From Stenopsyche tienmushanensis (lineage: Eukaryota; Arthropoda; Insecta; Trichoptera; Stenopsychidae), in contig WACJ01000071.1 in assembly GCA_008973525.1 (NCBI GenBank), positions 682,001 to 746,000 of the forward strand: a stretch of 64,000 nucleotides of DNA, read 5' to 3'. Within the stretch, counting starts at the first letter, position 1. The number at the start of each line of letters is the position of its first letter. The notes beneath the pieces were generated by a model. The model had not been told where the DNA came from and did no database searches. It saw nothing but the letters and a program-made list of their open reading frames with translations. This document shows, in pieces, positions 45,711-59,422 of this stretch. A program made the position numbers and the translations under genes.

Positions 45711-48279
45711 CTTTTTAGATCATATACGTATGTATTCCTTGCATTATTTAGCGATTGGGATCGATAAAAGCAATTTAAAGGCTACAGAAACTGTGCCATT
45801 TCTTATTGATGCCATTTATAGCACGTGAAGGCGAGTTGAGCTTTTGCGTGGTGTTGTGTTGCAGCAGTGGTTGCAATGGTTACCTTTTATATAAACGAAG
45901 GCTCTATTTCATATTGGCTAGCTTAATTTAATTGCTTCCTTATAATTTTGTACCATATTGTTGCATTTTTATTAGATAACATTTTTGACAGGCTTTTAAA
46001 AAATTCTGTATTAAGATCGCTGTTAAACAATGTTTTGGTGGGATTTTTTTTCGAATTTCATCTGAATTGATCCGAATATATCGGATCAGGTGGTTCTAAA
46101 TTGGGTCTGATTACTATTGTCGACGTCCAAATGAAAAATTCGAATTGTTTGTTCCGACAAAAGTCCCAAAAACATTCCTGATTCGACACGGGCGCTCTCG
46201 CAGCACATATCACGACGAGCTTTTATGCCCCTAAGAAATTTACGACAACGAGCTTTTTTCGCCCACCATCTCGCGAAATATTTTTGCAATGTCTCTTTAT
46301 TGCACGACCTCTCCGTAAATAGATGCCCCTCTGAAATTTTAAACATTCCCCTCTCGTCTCTCGCATTTGAAAATTTCACGCAACATTTATGGCCCACATA
46401 ATCTTTTGTAGTCGCTAATTTCGCGCTTTGTCTTTCGGCCACGGTGCTCCTCGCCCGACGCGGGTATGGAAAAGTAATCAGGGGTAGGAGAATAAAATAT
46501 TAAGGCTTTGAAAGTGAAAAACCACGCGGAAAATGAATAATTTTCCATTGTTGGAGAGCCGTGGATGCCGCGCCGGGAGATACCTTCTTGATTGATGAAA
46601 AGCTCTTTGATAAGTGGACCACCCCATAAGCCACATAATGAATTCATTGTTCTAGATTATTGAAATGATTTTTTTTATCCCATGAAGGAAAAGAATTTAC
46701 AGCGATTTGTGTCCAGGGTGAAGGATTCTTTTCATTCTAAATAAGGTCGCCTTTGATCGTGCGAAAAGGCTTTAGTGATCTAAGCTTTAAGCTAAAATAT
46801 ATATCATAGAAAATTTATTGATCAACAAATCCCTCATGAATAAGTTCATAGGATTTTTTTCACTTTAATCTTTTAAATGCCAGAAAATTTTATATAAAAC
46901 AACGTAATATCAAAAACTTTCCAACCATCGTTTTCAGAGATATTAGAAATAGTGTAAAAAGTTTTTTGACCTATATATTTTATTGTTTAAAGACGATTAG
47001 TATGTCTTAGCATATATGCATATTTACATATCAAATGCTACCCTGCGGGATCATTTACGAGTTTTGAGCATTTCTTATTCAGGATTGCCACAACCCATAA
47101 AGAATATTTTTATTATTTGTTAATATTGTATAAAGAACATTTTTCTTCAAGGCATTCTTATAAATACATCCCAAAATAGATTCAGTAACGTAGCAAAAAT
47201 CAATAGATTTGTGCTTATTATATTTTTTTAGCATTGGGTGATATTGATATCTTTCAATATCGATGATTTGTATACATTTTCTGGTGTCATTATATGTATT
47301 CAGATTTCTATCAATTTCACGCATTGCCTTTGATTAACTTTGACACATGTCGGATCAAATGACACTTGATCCTTGCGAAATATTCCATTACGCATCACAA
47401 AATTCACTAAAAAGGAATTCCATCGGTGTTTGGTTAATAATGCCGAACCTCTTTATACTTTTTATGCTCCGGTAAGGATATCCAGGTCTACTTATCGCTA
47501 AGCTACGAAGGTGGAATATCCGATCGCTTTTTTTGCCTGATTATATATTTTTCCTCTCGAAACTTGTCCTTGTAGTTAGCAGATTGGCGAAGATTTTATT
47601 TTGCGAGGAGTAAATTGGATATGAAGCATCGTGTGCGATTGGATGGAGCTTAATTATTTAGAAAGCTTTCCGCTACGTAAGGAAGGCTTGATTAGCCGCA
47701 ATAGTCGTATTGGATGGCTTCAAATTATGTTTATGGTGACAATTTATGTATGACAAAGGCGATACTGTGCTACTTTCATAAAACAAAATTTGAATATATT
47801 TACATTGTAATATTGCGTACATATCTGTATGAAACTTACTATTTTTTACATGGAAAAACTATTTTAATATTCCATTTAGCAATAATATATTATATTTAAA
47901 AAGTAGTATACCATAGGGGATCGAAAAGTTTTGAACACGAATAATACTATATTTGAGCTTTTTACATTATAGGAAGATTGAAGACCTGTTTTCATATCAT
48001 CACTTTATGCAATGCCATTTTTTTTATTCGCCATTAAATACAAATATGGAATTATTTATCAAAAGCGTGCTAGGAAAATATTTCATAATTTCAAATATTC
48101 CAAATTAATTTTTAATGCTCGATTTGCCGAATTTTATTTTATGATGGCGCGCTAAGTATGCATCATATCGTTGGTGAAATTTGATAAATGCTTATTAATT
48201 AATAAGATTAATGAGTCTGGATACTTGGCAACTATTTTGGGATAGTTTGACAAGCCTGTCTAATTACATAATGTCCGGG
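45711..48279. other. Non-coding stretch
   Basis: A higher-complexity block lies at about 46080-46650, with overlapping minus-strand frames of 118 and 86 codons and no domain recognised. The remainder is A+T-rich. Confidence 0.4.
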
Positions 48280-48560
48280 GGATGCTGGACGCAGTTATTA
48301 TTCCCGCAGTTAACATTTTTATAACCGTTTATGGCGGCAGCTTTTAGGACACCATTTATTAGTACTTTTATGTATTTTGTGGCTTTACGAGGCCATTGTG
48401 TATTGTCAATAAAATAATCATTATGAATTACATCCTTTTGTGCGATTGCAATTGCAAAAGACTAATTTTATTCGGTAAATGCAATTTAGTAGCTTGTTTT
48501 CAGCGAGGCTTTGTTTAACATTTCCAATTATCTTGTTGTGAATACGACTCTCCAACTGCT
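48280..48560. promoter_or_regulatory. Candidate conserved non-coding block
   Basis: A non-repetitive block with many TTTAT/TTTACG/ATAAAA-type motifs, such as TTTATGGCGGCAGC (48326), TTTATGTATTTTGTGGC and TTTACGAGGCC. They resemble Abd-B/caudal-class binding cores. No open frame. Function is inference from texture only. Confidence 0.2.
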
Positions 48561-49078
48561 AATTATTTTGTCGACAATACGCAAAAGCTATGAGATATAT
48601 GTCAATTTATTTGACTATTGAAAATACGAGCCATCAATGAAAAGCAGAGCTTAAATTGAAAAAGCTTTAGATGAAAGTTTTGGTTCGCTGGAGAGCTGCA
48701 GAGTTTTTTCCATTGCATTGTTTTCACGCCGATCAAATTGGATTTTTTGTGAAATTTTGTCAACTGTCAACTGTAGATTATTTTAAAATTTATCAGGTTG
48801 TATGCAGTGTGATTGTCAAGCCTTTTATTAAAATTTATTTGCCCATGTTCAATGCTTACATTGCAATAATGCATTTATTCAAAATATATATATTTCTTTT
48901 TTTCTACTTCAATTAGATATATATATATATATAAATATATATATATTTAAATTATATCATCAAAGAAAAAATCTGAAAATGAGAAGTCATAAATTTATTA
49001 CTGCTTATTTATTTAAGTAGTTCTGTAAACTTGCACATGTTTTTTTTTGGCAATACTAAAATATTTAAGATATTCTGA
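48561..49078. other. Non-coding stretch with TA microsatellite
   Basis: A TA-rich microsatellite occupies about 48916-48946. Nothing else recognised. Confidence 0.5.
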
Positions 49079-49079
49079 T

Positions 49080-49640
49080 TAGGGCTTACAAAAACCGATA
49101 TTCTTTAAAGCCGGTTTTCGGTTTTCGGCTTTCGAACGAAACTGGTTTTCACTGGTTTTCGCTTTTAAGAAATATAAAATATCGAATATATTAAAATTAT
49201 TAGAATTTGATTCAATATTAAATGTATTACAATATAATCTCAAAAATATAATCATTGGTACATGCAAGCAAACATTTTAAAGCTAAATTTATGATTATCT
49301 GAACAATCAATAATCATAACATAAAATGTAGTTATTATTGCCAAAAAGAATACAGCTTGATTTAGGAAATACAAATTCTGCTAGATTTGGGAAATACGTT
49401 TTCAGAAAAAATAATACATCAACTGATTTGTTTTTCAATGATGATCTTATTTTTGTGACGATGTTTCCCAATAACGAAAACACCCTTTCGCTGAGTATTA
49501 AAGTAGGGTGAATATATTTTAAACATTCCAATAATATTTCTAAACATTTTCCCTATTTGGTTAGTTGACTCGTATAGCGCAAATTCTGCTTTTAATGTTT
49601 TGATGATAGACTTTTTTTCTACCGATTCCTGAAGCAATTT
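49080..49640 (-). mobile_element. hAT element remnant with transposase C-terminus
   Basis: The minus-strand frame at 49531-49307 encodes HPTLILSERVFSLLGNIVTK then IRSSLKNKSVDVLFFLK. This is the hallmark C-terminal dimerisation block of hAT transposases (P-x-SERVFSxAGxIVTxKRSxLxPxxVxxLxFL). An upstream frame (49637-49419) carries the preceding part across a frameshift. The left boundary, TAGGGCTTACAAAAACCG (49080), followed by repeated CGGTTTTCG motifs, is a typical hAT terminus. The N-terminal parts were not found. Confidence 0.8.
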
Positions 49641-49818
49641 ATTAATGAACTTCTGAACTTTTCTTTAAATTATATCTTCTTTAACTATTTCTACACAATC
49701 CTCTTCAACATTTATTTCTGCTTGAGTTTAAGATATATCCTTGTTCTTCTCTTCTCTTTCTGAGAAGAAACTCTTCTGAGAAGAACCTTTTCTCGCTCTC
49801 TTCTTATTTTTTTAGAAA

Positions 49819-50050
49819 ATGAAAATTCAATTATATTCAAAACCGGATTTTCAGGATAAACAAAACAGGATTATTGCAAATTTGAATAATTACATGAAGA
49901 ACTACTTTGTTTGCTTTATTTACTGGACAACCAGTTCAGAGATATTTGAAGCACTTAATAGTTATTTCCTGAACAACGAATTTCAATATATAATATTTAG
50001 CACAAAGTCCAGTTAGTGATCAGTGAGGCTAAAAAGGCTGGAAACCACTG
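49819..50050 (-). mobile_element. Second hAT end with possible transposase piece
   Basis: Read inward from 50050, the end is CAGTGGTTTCCAGCCTTTTT, characteristic of ZBED5-related hAT elements and similar to the ends at 11464-12163. The adjoining plus-strand frame (49819-50016) contains TTSSEIFEALNSYFLNNEF, vaguely like a region before the hAT catalytic motif. That protein match is weak. Confidence 0.5.
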
Positions 50051-50054
50051 CTCT

Positions 50055-52260
50055 ATAGGACATATTTTTAGGGAAATAATAGTTTATATAATAATTTCTA
50101 ATTGCTTTCAATATATTATATAGCTAAGATAGGATTGTTTGAATAAAATAGAGATAATTGATTTTAAAAATGAATATTTCCCATATACCAAATTTGCTAG
50201 ATTAAGAACATTTTTTCTATAATCTGAATATGAACCCAAGATAAAATCCATTATACTGGTGATGTTATAAAGATCTAGAAAAGCCTTTATCATTTTCTTT
50301 TAAATTTTGCTTAATCATAAGCCATATTGCGTGCAAAAATGAATAAAAAACACACGGCCATATTTATTTTCAATGCCAAGGCAAACGCCTCGGAAAGTCA
50401 CTTGTGACAACTGTTGTTTGAATACGACAAGCAGTTTTTCGCAGTACAAAAATTCTCTACAATTTTCATTTATTTCCAGAAAGAATTTCCCCAACTGTCA
50501 CCTGCAAACGTGGGCTCACTTTCGCTTGAAACCTCCCAAAGGGTAAAGCCCTGGGACGTATCAGGAATGAAAAGTTTATTTTTGCCCCCCAGAAAAGAAA
50601 GGGGAGCCCGTCGAGGCGAGACGTTAAAATTGACATGCCTCCACTTGGTATTTTTTCTATCGATGTTTGTCGTATAGGAGGAACGTCGCTCGTCGGAACC
50701 AGGAATGAAAGTACACAGGCGTGGAATTTACATGCGATCATAAATTAAAGTGTCCATTTTATGCATTCAGACTCGGATGTTTTGTCATTAATGGGCGGAT
50801 TCGTATACAGCGATGTTTTGCCCTCGAGGAGGCCATTAATTTTTGTCTTCGGGATAGTTCAAGATCCGGCAACTTTGGCTAAGGCAAATTCCTTAATCTT
50901 CACGGAAGTATCTCGTTGGTAGTAGTAATGTTTGTTGTTTTGCTAATTGATATTACACAGTCCGCAATAACGTCCGGTGACTCGAAATTACGTCATTTTA
51001 GAATATCACAACGTCTCAAGACAGTGGTTATTCTTTCGCAAATCGGGTTATTATTTTCATTTCTACGCCAATTTGCATAATTTCTTCATCAACATGAATC
51101 GCTTCGGAGTTAATTTAGAAGATTGTTCCGGAGGGTGAACAGATATTTTATTCTGATTTGTTTTTTTTTTTATTTGCACAATTGGTATAAAATGACCGAG
51201 CATTACACAGGGTTCGTTTTTTAGGGGTGGGTTAAATTCAATCAAAATTCGATGCACATCTGCTAGTTATCGTCGAAATTTAATTAAAACATTCGTTTAT
51301 TACCGAGGACGTGACCGGGCGATTATTAAAGTAAAAAAATATCAAACATTTTATGGATAATTTGTTAATGTTTTATCTCGGAAAAATCTAAGAATGAATT
51401 ATTTTTTCGAGATTTTCCTGGAATAACCTTCAATTAAGTATTGCAATTTGAATGAATATCAATTGCATTTAAATCATACTATAAATGATTTTTCACCTTT
51501 GGTCTTATATCTGAAGTTGAAATTTAGAATTTATAAATCATGCTATTTTATATTTCTATGAAAATACTTCTTTAAAGAATATAAAGGACAACCAAAGATA
51601 ATAAATTAATAAAATTTTCTAAGTCTAGTTCTATAGCCTGGTAAAGCTCATTTGAATTCCAAGGCTGATCAGACTTTTCTTTGGAATGTTTGGGGTTAAA
51701 AGGGTTTATTTAAGCCACGATGGTCTGTCGAATTGAGATTCTTGATTGGGAGAGTGAATTGATTAAGAGCCAGATTCCTCTTCATCTTAAATGTGATCAA
51801 TATTTTTGTCCTTATAACGTATTAAAAAGCACAGATTGCCTCATTTTTAATTAACATTTAAATGATTTCTAAACAATTTTTGCGCACTTCGAATGCCATT
51901 TTATTTTTTATTATTTTCCAATTCATACCAGCTAAAGTACATCTGTACATACAAAGACTAGAAACTGAGAGCATTCTTTGACGTCGACAAAGACAAACAC
52001 ATTCCGCAAATAATAAGATCTTGAACTGGCCACTCAAGCATTGTACTGAAGACTCTTACACAGTTCTTTACAACTAGACATTTATACAGTGATTGTACGA
52101 AAGCTCATGACTATTTTATTCGACGTTTGTTTGTCGGAAACGACGACATGTCTTCGTATCGAATGTCCAAAAATTGCGCGCGAATATTCGAATTTTACCT
52201 TTGGCTATAAAAATATCAGATGAACAAAGGAGATAAAAAATGTGCTTAATCTTCATTTCC
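50055..52260. other. Non-coding stretch
   Basis: A G+C-richer block lies at about 50400-50900, with overlapping frames of 87 and 91 codons on opposite strands and no domain. The rest is A+T-rich. Confidence 0.4.
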
Positions 52261-52267
52261 ATATAAA

Positions 52268-52356
52268 ACACTTAAGCCCAGTTTGCTGAGCCCATTTTCG
52301 GATTAGCCCACTTTGAACTTAAGACCCGGTTCAGAGAGTGCCTAAGTAGACATGCG
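52268..52356 (+). repeat. Short direct-repeat segment, possibly MITE-derived
   Basis: CTTAAGCCCAGTTTGCTGAG and CTTAAGACCCGGTTCAGAGA are imperfect direct repeats about 50 bp apart, with another AGCCCA motif between them. Origin unknown. Confidence 0.3.
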
Positions 52357-54888
52357 ATGAACTAATAATCCCAAAATTTTAACATCTAGAGCCGTTTCGA
52401 AATGTCTAAATTTGTCCATGTCGACATTCGACAACAACAAAGTGAATGTGATATAAAGTGGTTAAGTTTGGAATATATATATTTATGACTATTTTTTATT
52501 TATTATTGTTATCTATTAGTAATTTATCGATGAATATTAATGCCTTAAGCATTTAAAAATTTTATATATTCAAGAAGCAATGAAACCATTTCCATATGAA
52601 AAACTACAATTTTTCGATTTTGATAGATCAAAGTATAGAACAATCGCTCGTTGCGTTTTAATGCACTAATTTTTAAGCTTGATATTGAATATAATGCATT
52701 TTTTATACTTTTTAGTTTGATAAAAGCACAGATTTTAATTTCAAAATTACACTTTAGTACTCGAAAGACGAATCTTAAGCGTCACAGCGTGTCATACGCC
52801 AACTCGAGTAGCGATTGAGAGGCGATAATTGATCTTAGATGATGTCAAACTTTCGAAAGTTAAAAGCTGCATCAGTTAGCCAAAAAGACTAGCTCTTTTT
52901 ATGCTCATTCAGGGAGTGTAAAATGATGGTTATTAAAATTACTGAGAGATTTTCTATCATGAAATCAATCATCAACTGCGGATCTGGTAGTATCGAAAAA
53001 TCGAGTGCAAATATTTAAACTATGATCCAATCACAGAAATACACGAAAAGCTCAATCAAAGATTACACAAGTACTCTTTGCTGAACGATAACGACGATGA
53101 AGTGCAATTATAGATGGAAACAAGGATGTGCCTTTGTGGTGAGAGGACATGATGCGGTATGATATGAATGCGGGCCGGTGTGTAGCTTTTAGCCTGTATA
53201 ATTAAAAAGCTCACTGCAAAAGGAAATAATATGCTGTACGAGACAAGTTTTGTCTCTCCGAAACAAAAGATTAGTCGTCGTTTTATCTGCAGGTTTTATC
53301 GTCGTCCTTTGCCGAAAAGTCCGCATGCAGACCTGCAGTCTTCTTTGTTCAAGTATTGGAGATAAATTGGGCCAATTCTAATGAAAACGATAAGCCTCTA
53401 TATATAGTATTGTATTCCAAATATGTAGAGCTTCAAAAGCTTTTTGGAATGGCATAAATTCCACATTTAGTGGGGCCATTCTTTATATTATATACGTGAA
53501 CAATGGAAGTTAAAATGAGACCAACTGAGAGTATTGGTATGATGGATAAATCCTGAACTGAACATGAGCTTTTATTCAAAAAGCTTGTTTTCGAATACGT
53601 ACAAGTTGTTTTGCACATGGACCGATATTTTTTTTATTTGGGGTTAGGGGGGTCTTTTGCTACGATTCATACATAGACTCTATGTCCTAAGTGTCAGGGT
53701 CGTTGAAACAGTCTAATTTTAATTATATGGTAGTATAATTGTAAAACTATAAATTAATGTTAGTCATGTATCCGTGAGAACGCTCTACAATTATCGCATT
53801 TGCTTCGATTTGTTTCAACATATTAATTTCTGAAAAAACATTTTGCTTGTTGACTGACCTCATTTCATAATAATAAATAAATAATCACATAAACTGCAGC
53901 TTTTAAGCTCATATGTAACATTTCAATTAAGAGATGAGAAAACCTATGTCAGTTATAAGGAGCTTACATGTATAAGTCTTTTGCAATCGATAAACGAGTC
54001 ATTGAAAAGTAGTTCCAAAAATACTCTTGTATATAATGACGTTTTTATGTTAAAAAATAAGAACAAAGTTGCATTACGATTTAGTCTTTGAATATTTTTC
54101 AGCGTTATGATAAAATAGATAGACTGTTCTAATTTTTGTGTTTTCCCCAATCTATGCTTATAGTTATTCATAGTGTCCATTTTATTTTGGTTAATTTAAT
54201 ATTTTCGCAATACTTGTACAATTAATTTTGTTTTAAATTCTTATCAAAAATACAAGTTCAAATGAAAAACTCAATAAAGCGATCAAACTTATTCCTTTTA
54301 AGTGTATTTAATTATTCAAAAACTTCCTCGTGAAATATCTTGCTAAGTTTCCCGATGAAAACTTCACAGGCGTAAACACATTTTCTTCGATCACGCTCAG
54401 CGTTGTTTTCTTTTAAAATTTCCCCGCGGTTCAGATGCATATAATTAAAACTTTAAAAAAAATATAACTCTAAGTTTTCAAAGTGAGCCTTATATTCGGA
54501 CGAGTTTTAACATGTAGCAGCTCGCATTAATTTTTTTCGCGCGGTATGAAGCATCAAAGACTAGCAGGAAGCCTTTATTCATTATTCCAAGTGAAGTTTT
54601 CGCTGCTTTTAAAATTTTATGAATACATTCAAAATGCAAGGATTAAATCATGACGATATTAAAAATTTAAGACTAAATTTATTTTATCGGATTAAAAATA
54701 AGGCCTGGTGTTAGGAGAGCAATTTAACCATTGACTGCTTATCAACGTATAATAAGATTAAGTTTCTAAAAAAACATAAAGAAAACTATGCATTGCATTG
54801 CATTACGTAAGGTTCATCATTATTAATCACTATTAATATTATTGGAGGATATTTAATCAAAAATTATAACTTAAATTTTTCGGACAAA
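52357..54888. other. Non-coding A+T-rich stretch
   Basis: No gene or mobile element recognised. Confidence 0.45.
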
Positions 54889-55475
54889 TCTACTGTTGCG
54901 TTTAAGCCCCTTGCCGTCTTCAGGGGCCCGCAATCTTCGTCGCAGCTGCCTCAAGCAGACCACCACGAGGGGCGTCTCGAATCGCGGGGCGCTCCGGAGG
55001 CCGGACGCACCCCTGCGCCTCTCCTCTCGGCCTGAATGGCCTCGACGAGAAGCGAAGGGGCTCCGCCCTCAGGGGCGAAGGAACCCCGCGACACCGAGAC
55101 AAACTCGAAGCATCCGCGACGGAATATGCGTATACCTCCGCCGAGGGGGCGATTCTTTAACTTCGACCGCTCATATGACGACACCAAAAAGGAGGAAACC
55201 TCAAAAACGATAGGGAAACAATTAAAACATGATGAACTTCGGTTAATAAATTTTATTTACCATTTTGTGATACGGCAGACGATCACGACGCAGAGGCTTG
55301 ATGATGGAAACGTAGCGCGAAATTGGCGGCAAATGAGTCGCCAATAATCAACACGACTGGTCCCCAAAGCGTCCAGAACGGAATAGAAAGAATTAGCTCG
55401 GCCTACCCTTAAGAACGGTTGAGGTCCGAACGTAATTAAAAAACGGCCCGCTTTGACGACCAAAAATCGATATTA
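54889..55475. promoter_or_regulatory. CpG-rich island, possible promoter, exon or repeat
   Basis: This is the most G+C- and CpG-rich interval of the window, sharply bounded within A+T-rich DNA. The core at 54900-55170 is open in several frames at once (105 and 103 codons on plus, 78 and 60 on minus). That is expected of G+C-rich DNA and does not prove coding. The peptides are arginine- and proline-rich without a family. At 55322-55346 ATTGGCG and CGCCAAT form a small hairpin. Candidates are an unmethylated promoter with first exon, a retroelement 5' region, or a recently acquired segment. Confidence 0.35.
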
Positions 55476-58400
55476 AACGACGAAATTAATTAATTTATTT
55501 TTATAATCAATAAAATCAATCGCAAATCATTCCCACGCTACACTACGCTTTTTTATAAGCTTTTTAGGATACATTCTATCTATATTGTTATATTTTCATT
55601 TTTGGATTATTTCAATTGCAATTTTCCCTAAATTTGCTTAATCAGTTACTCCTTCCATCTCTGAAAATCCTCGACGTTTATATCGCTAAAGTCTTCTCCT
55701 CCTATAAATTTAGCAAGTTCTACAATTGCATCCACTTTATTTGTTGCTAGTTCGAATTAAATTGCACATTCAACTATCTCTGGCTAGAAATTCATATATT
55801 TGATAGCTTACGTTGTGAGTTAAATACAATCCAAAATCCAAAAGGTTTTCTATGACTACGATAAGTTCATCTTTAAGCTTGTTTATTATATATATTTCAA
55901 TGATTTGAGAGCTGTTTATTTAAGCCTAAAATAAATACAAAGCAATCAATATCGTTTCCTTAAAAATATCAAATTACAACATTATTGAATAGAAAATAGC
56001 TTGTTAAAAGTTAAAGCAAATGAAAATATATAATGTATTTTAGGTATATTTTCAAGGTAGTAATATTCAGTTTCGTATGTTAATATTGAGTGTTATTTTA
56101 ATGTATCTTTAAGCATATTTTTATTTAAAAATTCACTAAACGAGCACTAATGAAAGCTTTTTGAGAACACAAGATACAAAACTGTTTTCTCGTCTGGTCT
56201 TTCACATAGGGTAGAAAAACAGGCGTACTAATTACTCTCCCCCATAGCAAAGTCCTCAGCTAATCAATTGTGTTGAGATACAAGTTAATGGGTATTCGGT
56301 ACGTAAATTAGAAAAAAAACCTAAATAAAGTGGCATTTTATGTGGTGTTAGGTTGATAGTAATCGGGTCAATTTCGATGCCAAAATTTAAGAACCATTTA
56401 TCACTGCGTCAAATGTTAGATAATCAATTAAGATGATTTATACAACGGTCCGCTGCGAAAATACAAATTTGGCTATGGATTAAATTTTATTATGTCTCTT
56501 GCGGTTTGGGTCGATTTAGCAACGTCAATTTGGTCGGGGAGTCGGTTGGCGGTCTATACATCATCGGTGTCATTATCATTTTGGAACGTCTCCAATGAGG
56601 CTTCTTCGTTCTTGCACTTTGCCTCAACTGGTACATTCATCTTATTTCATCCATCCGACGAGCATTTAGTAGCTTTTGTGGTTTTTAACGTCCCCAGAGT
56701 TCTGCATAAAGCCATTTCATCAGAGCTTTTGTGGCGCTTTCATTCATTTCTCTCGTCTCATATCATGTCCATTAAGTTCTTGAGGGTTTGTCATCTTAAA
56801 ATAGAATGCGGCGCAAATATCAGGCTCTATTGACCATTCCCGAAAAAATGCGAATTTAAATACTATTTTGCATTCTAAGCGTCCGTATTTTATGCGAATT
56901 CGTATTCTGTCGCAGAATGATCGTTCTTAAAAAAATAACACTAACCTTATCAGTTAACATTTAAAATAGGATTATTCAGATTGAATTGCCAAATTATTGT
57001 TAGATGGTTGATAAGCACCAAATGCATATAAAAATGCAGAAGCTCAGAGCTAAGGACCCGAGCAGAGAAATTTAGTCAAATGCATAGTAATGGTACTACC
57101 AAAACAACCAAAAAATCATCAGTCAGACAATTTAATATTAAAATAAAGTTAGCATTTTAAAGGGCGAAATTATAAAATTTGTTTGAATTCATGCTCATTG
57201 TCAATTTATTACATACTATATTCTATACGTGATAATTTATAAATGCTCTTACCAACCCGAATAATTGCAATTAGGTCAATACATTGATATTTATAATACG
57301 CAAATACATCAATATTTTTTCAAAAGAATCTATACTGGCTATTCGTTTCAATTTTGTGCGGCCAAAGTGCTAAGTATGTGCAGCCAGCACTAAACCATTG
57401 ACCATACAAAGACTCGAGAGTGTTTAAGCTACCATTTAATCACTAAGCCTGCGATTGAAATGCACTTCGTTGTATACAGGACGTACTTTAATCCTCGTGC
57501 TAAAAGCAAACACGTGTAAACTAGAAGGCTTACGGGCTTGCTGTGCTCTGAACTTTAAAAACGTATGGATGTAATCAATTATATTTAGCGTTGATTCTGC
57601 ATTTTGCAGGCTTTAAAATCGTGTGCTTTTCTTAGAAGCTTACGAGAGCAGCAAGGATGCGCCCTTTGCTGTTGCGAAGGAGTTACATCTCATAAACCCT
57701 ACAACCCCAGGGAGATTATTACGTGAGAGTATTCCAGAATTTGATATTTTATCTCACAATTTAATACGAAATATCTGGCTTCAGTATCGGAGATGAGAAC
57801 TATTTAATCTTCTATCCTGATAGACATGTGACGTTGCTCACACGTGTGTAAAATTTAGTATCTACCATTTTGGGACCGATTGGAAATTGTATCCTTTTTT
57901 GGGGAAGCATATTGATTTTCTGATTTCCATTGAATCTTCCTAGAATTCTACATATTATTTTGCTTATTAAATGCTTATAAATATTTATTTATTAATTTCA
58001 GTACACATTTATGTGTTGTTTGTTAGGATTTGTTAGAAATTTAATTGAAACGTGGCAAAAGTACAAAAGAGATATTTGACATCCTAATTTGTATAGATAA
58101 TAATATTCTATTAGAAATACAAGCACGACATTGTCTGTTCATATTCACCAACGATGATAATCATACTCATCAAAGGGTTAATGATATCCTTGTTAAAATT
58201 TCAATGATTTTTCAGATAAATATGCTAATTTAATTAAAGTAAATTTAATGTTTTGACAAAATTGTGCGTAAATAGAATTATAGATATATTAGTTTAAGTA
58301 TAGAGATGTTTCTGGCGTAATGCTGTAATAAAAGCCCATCCCTCACAAGCTTCGAAAAGTCTCCCCCAATCTCCTCAACATGGAATAAAAGTCGGAATTG

Positions 58401-58635
58401 ACCCAGATAAAAATGATCAATTGCATTTATTCCCCATAAAAACACACAGAAGACCCCTGAGATCATTTTTCAGGACATCAGACATTTCGTGATCGCAATA
58501 AGAAATATTAGTGCGATTTACAGGGCGAAAGGGCCGCGGAGCAATTGCGAATTTCAGCGGCGCAAAGTAGCTTTGCGATAACCGACGTAGGAATATGTTA
58601 ACGAAATTGCCTCAAAACTAAATAACCTTACGAGT
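55476..58635. other. Non-coding stretch
   Basis: At about 56490-56830 a G+C-richer patch is open for 113 codons on plus. In one minus frame it reads NEEASLETFQNDNDTDDV between stops, possibly a decayed coding segment of unknown type. The rest shows nothing. Confidence 0.4.
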
Positions 58636-58639
58636 ATAG

Positions 58640-58745
58640 CCTTGTATCGCCCCCCATTGTGCGTGGGGGCTGTATGCGTGCGAGGACTGGTGCGTGACGC
58701 GTGCGTATTTGTGCGTGTGCGCTGTACGTGTGTGCGGCGCAGGGG
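58640..58745 (+). repeat. GTGCGT-rich degenerate simple repeat
   Basis: Irregular repetition of GTGCG, GCGTGC and TGTGCG over about 100 bp. It is strongly purine/pyrimidine alternating and so a candidate for Z-DNA. Confidence 0.7.
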
Positions 58746-59114
58746 ATGCTTAGCAAAGGGCTTGTAAATAACGGGTGACCCACAAATCGCGAACGAAATT
58801 CGTTTAAAAGAAGTAATGACCTTCTCGCCCAGTCATGGAGGGGTTGCCAACCTTTTTTAAACATGTTTTTATTTTATTTTGAATAAAGCGCTTGACCTTT
58901 CGCAGGATCACGCCTAATGGGGTAGGGTTCTCTTATGTACTAGCTTTGATTTATTGTTTTCCGGAAATATCGATCCTGCATGGAAAATTTTGTACGGATT
59001 ATTCGTATCGTAGTTTAAAATGTATCTCCAAAGCGTCAAGGGTCTTCAACTTATCTATATTAAAATATTTTATTGCAATCATAATTAATAATTTTCTATG
59101 GAAATCATAGGACA
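58746..59114. other. Non-coding stretch
   Basis: No gene recognised. Confidence 0.4.
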
Positions 59115-59422
59115 CGTTTCTTAGTTTTCTTAAGGTAATCGATGAATACAATACCAAAATACGAATACCAAAACCTTATCAGCTGATATTTGCATTGTTG
59201 GTCGCTTTGGGCAATTTTCGCCGGTTGCTGTCCACTCAGTTGATTGCCGATTCGATTCTAAAGTATGGGAATAAATCTATGTTTCATCTATAATTATATA
59301 CTGTATAAAAATATTTTTTATTGTGCTGAAATAGCTCCAAACATGCTTTAATTGTCGACGCGTTGTTGTTTTTATTAGACTGTGAGCAAACGCGGTACTC
59401 ACTCCGAACACAGCTTTCTCAT
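59115..59422 (-). pseudogene. mariner-type transposase remnant D
   Basis: The minus strand begins MRKLCSE-VPRLLTV (the KLxxRWVPRLLT linker). After a frame change it continues YIIIDET with the first catalytic aspartate, where the normal DETW tryptophan is a stop. It then reads ESNRQSTEWTATGENCPKRP then TMQISADKVL, and VFIDYLKKTK in another frame. Intact relatives read ESxRQSxEWTAxGExxPKRPKTQ. The second and third aspartates are absent. Its motifs place it in a different mariner lineage from remnants A, B/C and the 44-kb copy. Confidence 0.8.

Noticed and set aside
46086..46647. 118- and 86-codon minus-strand frames
   Set aside because: Low plausibility: no domain, no splice context, overlapping each other. 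Kept only as part of a higher-complexity block.
56492..56833. 113-codon plus-strand frame with hydrophobic stretches
   Set aside because: No family. The minus strand of the same patch looks at least as protein-like, so neither can be called.
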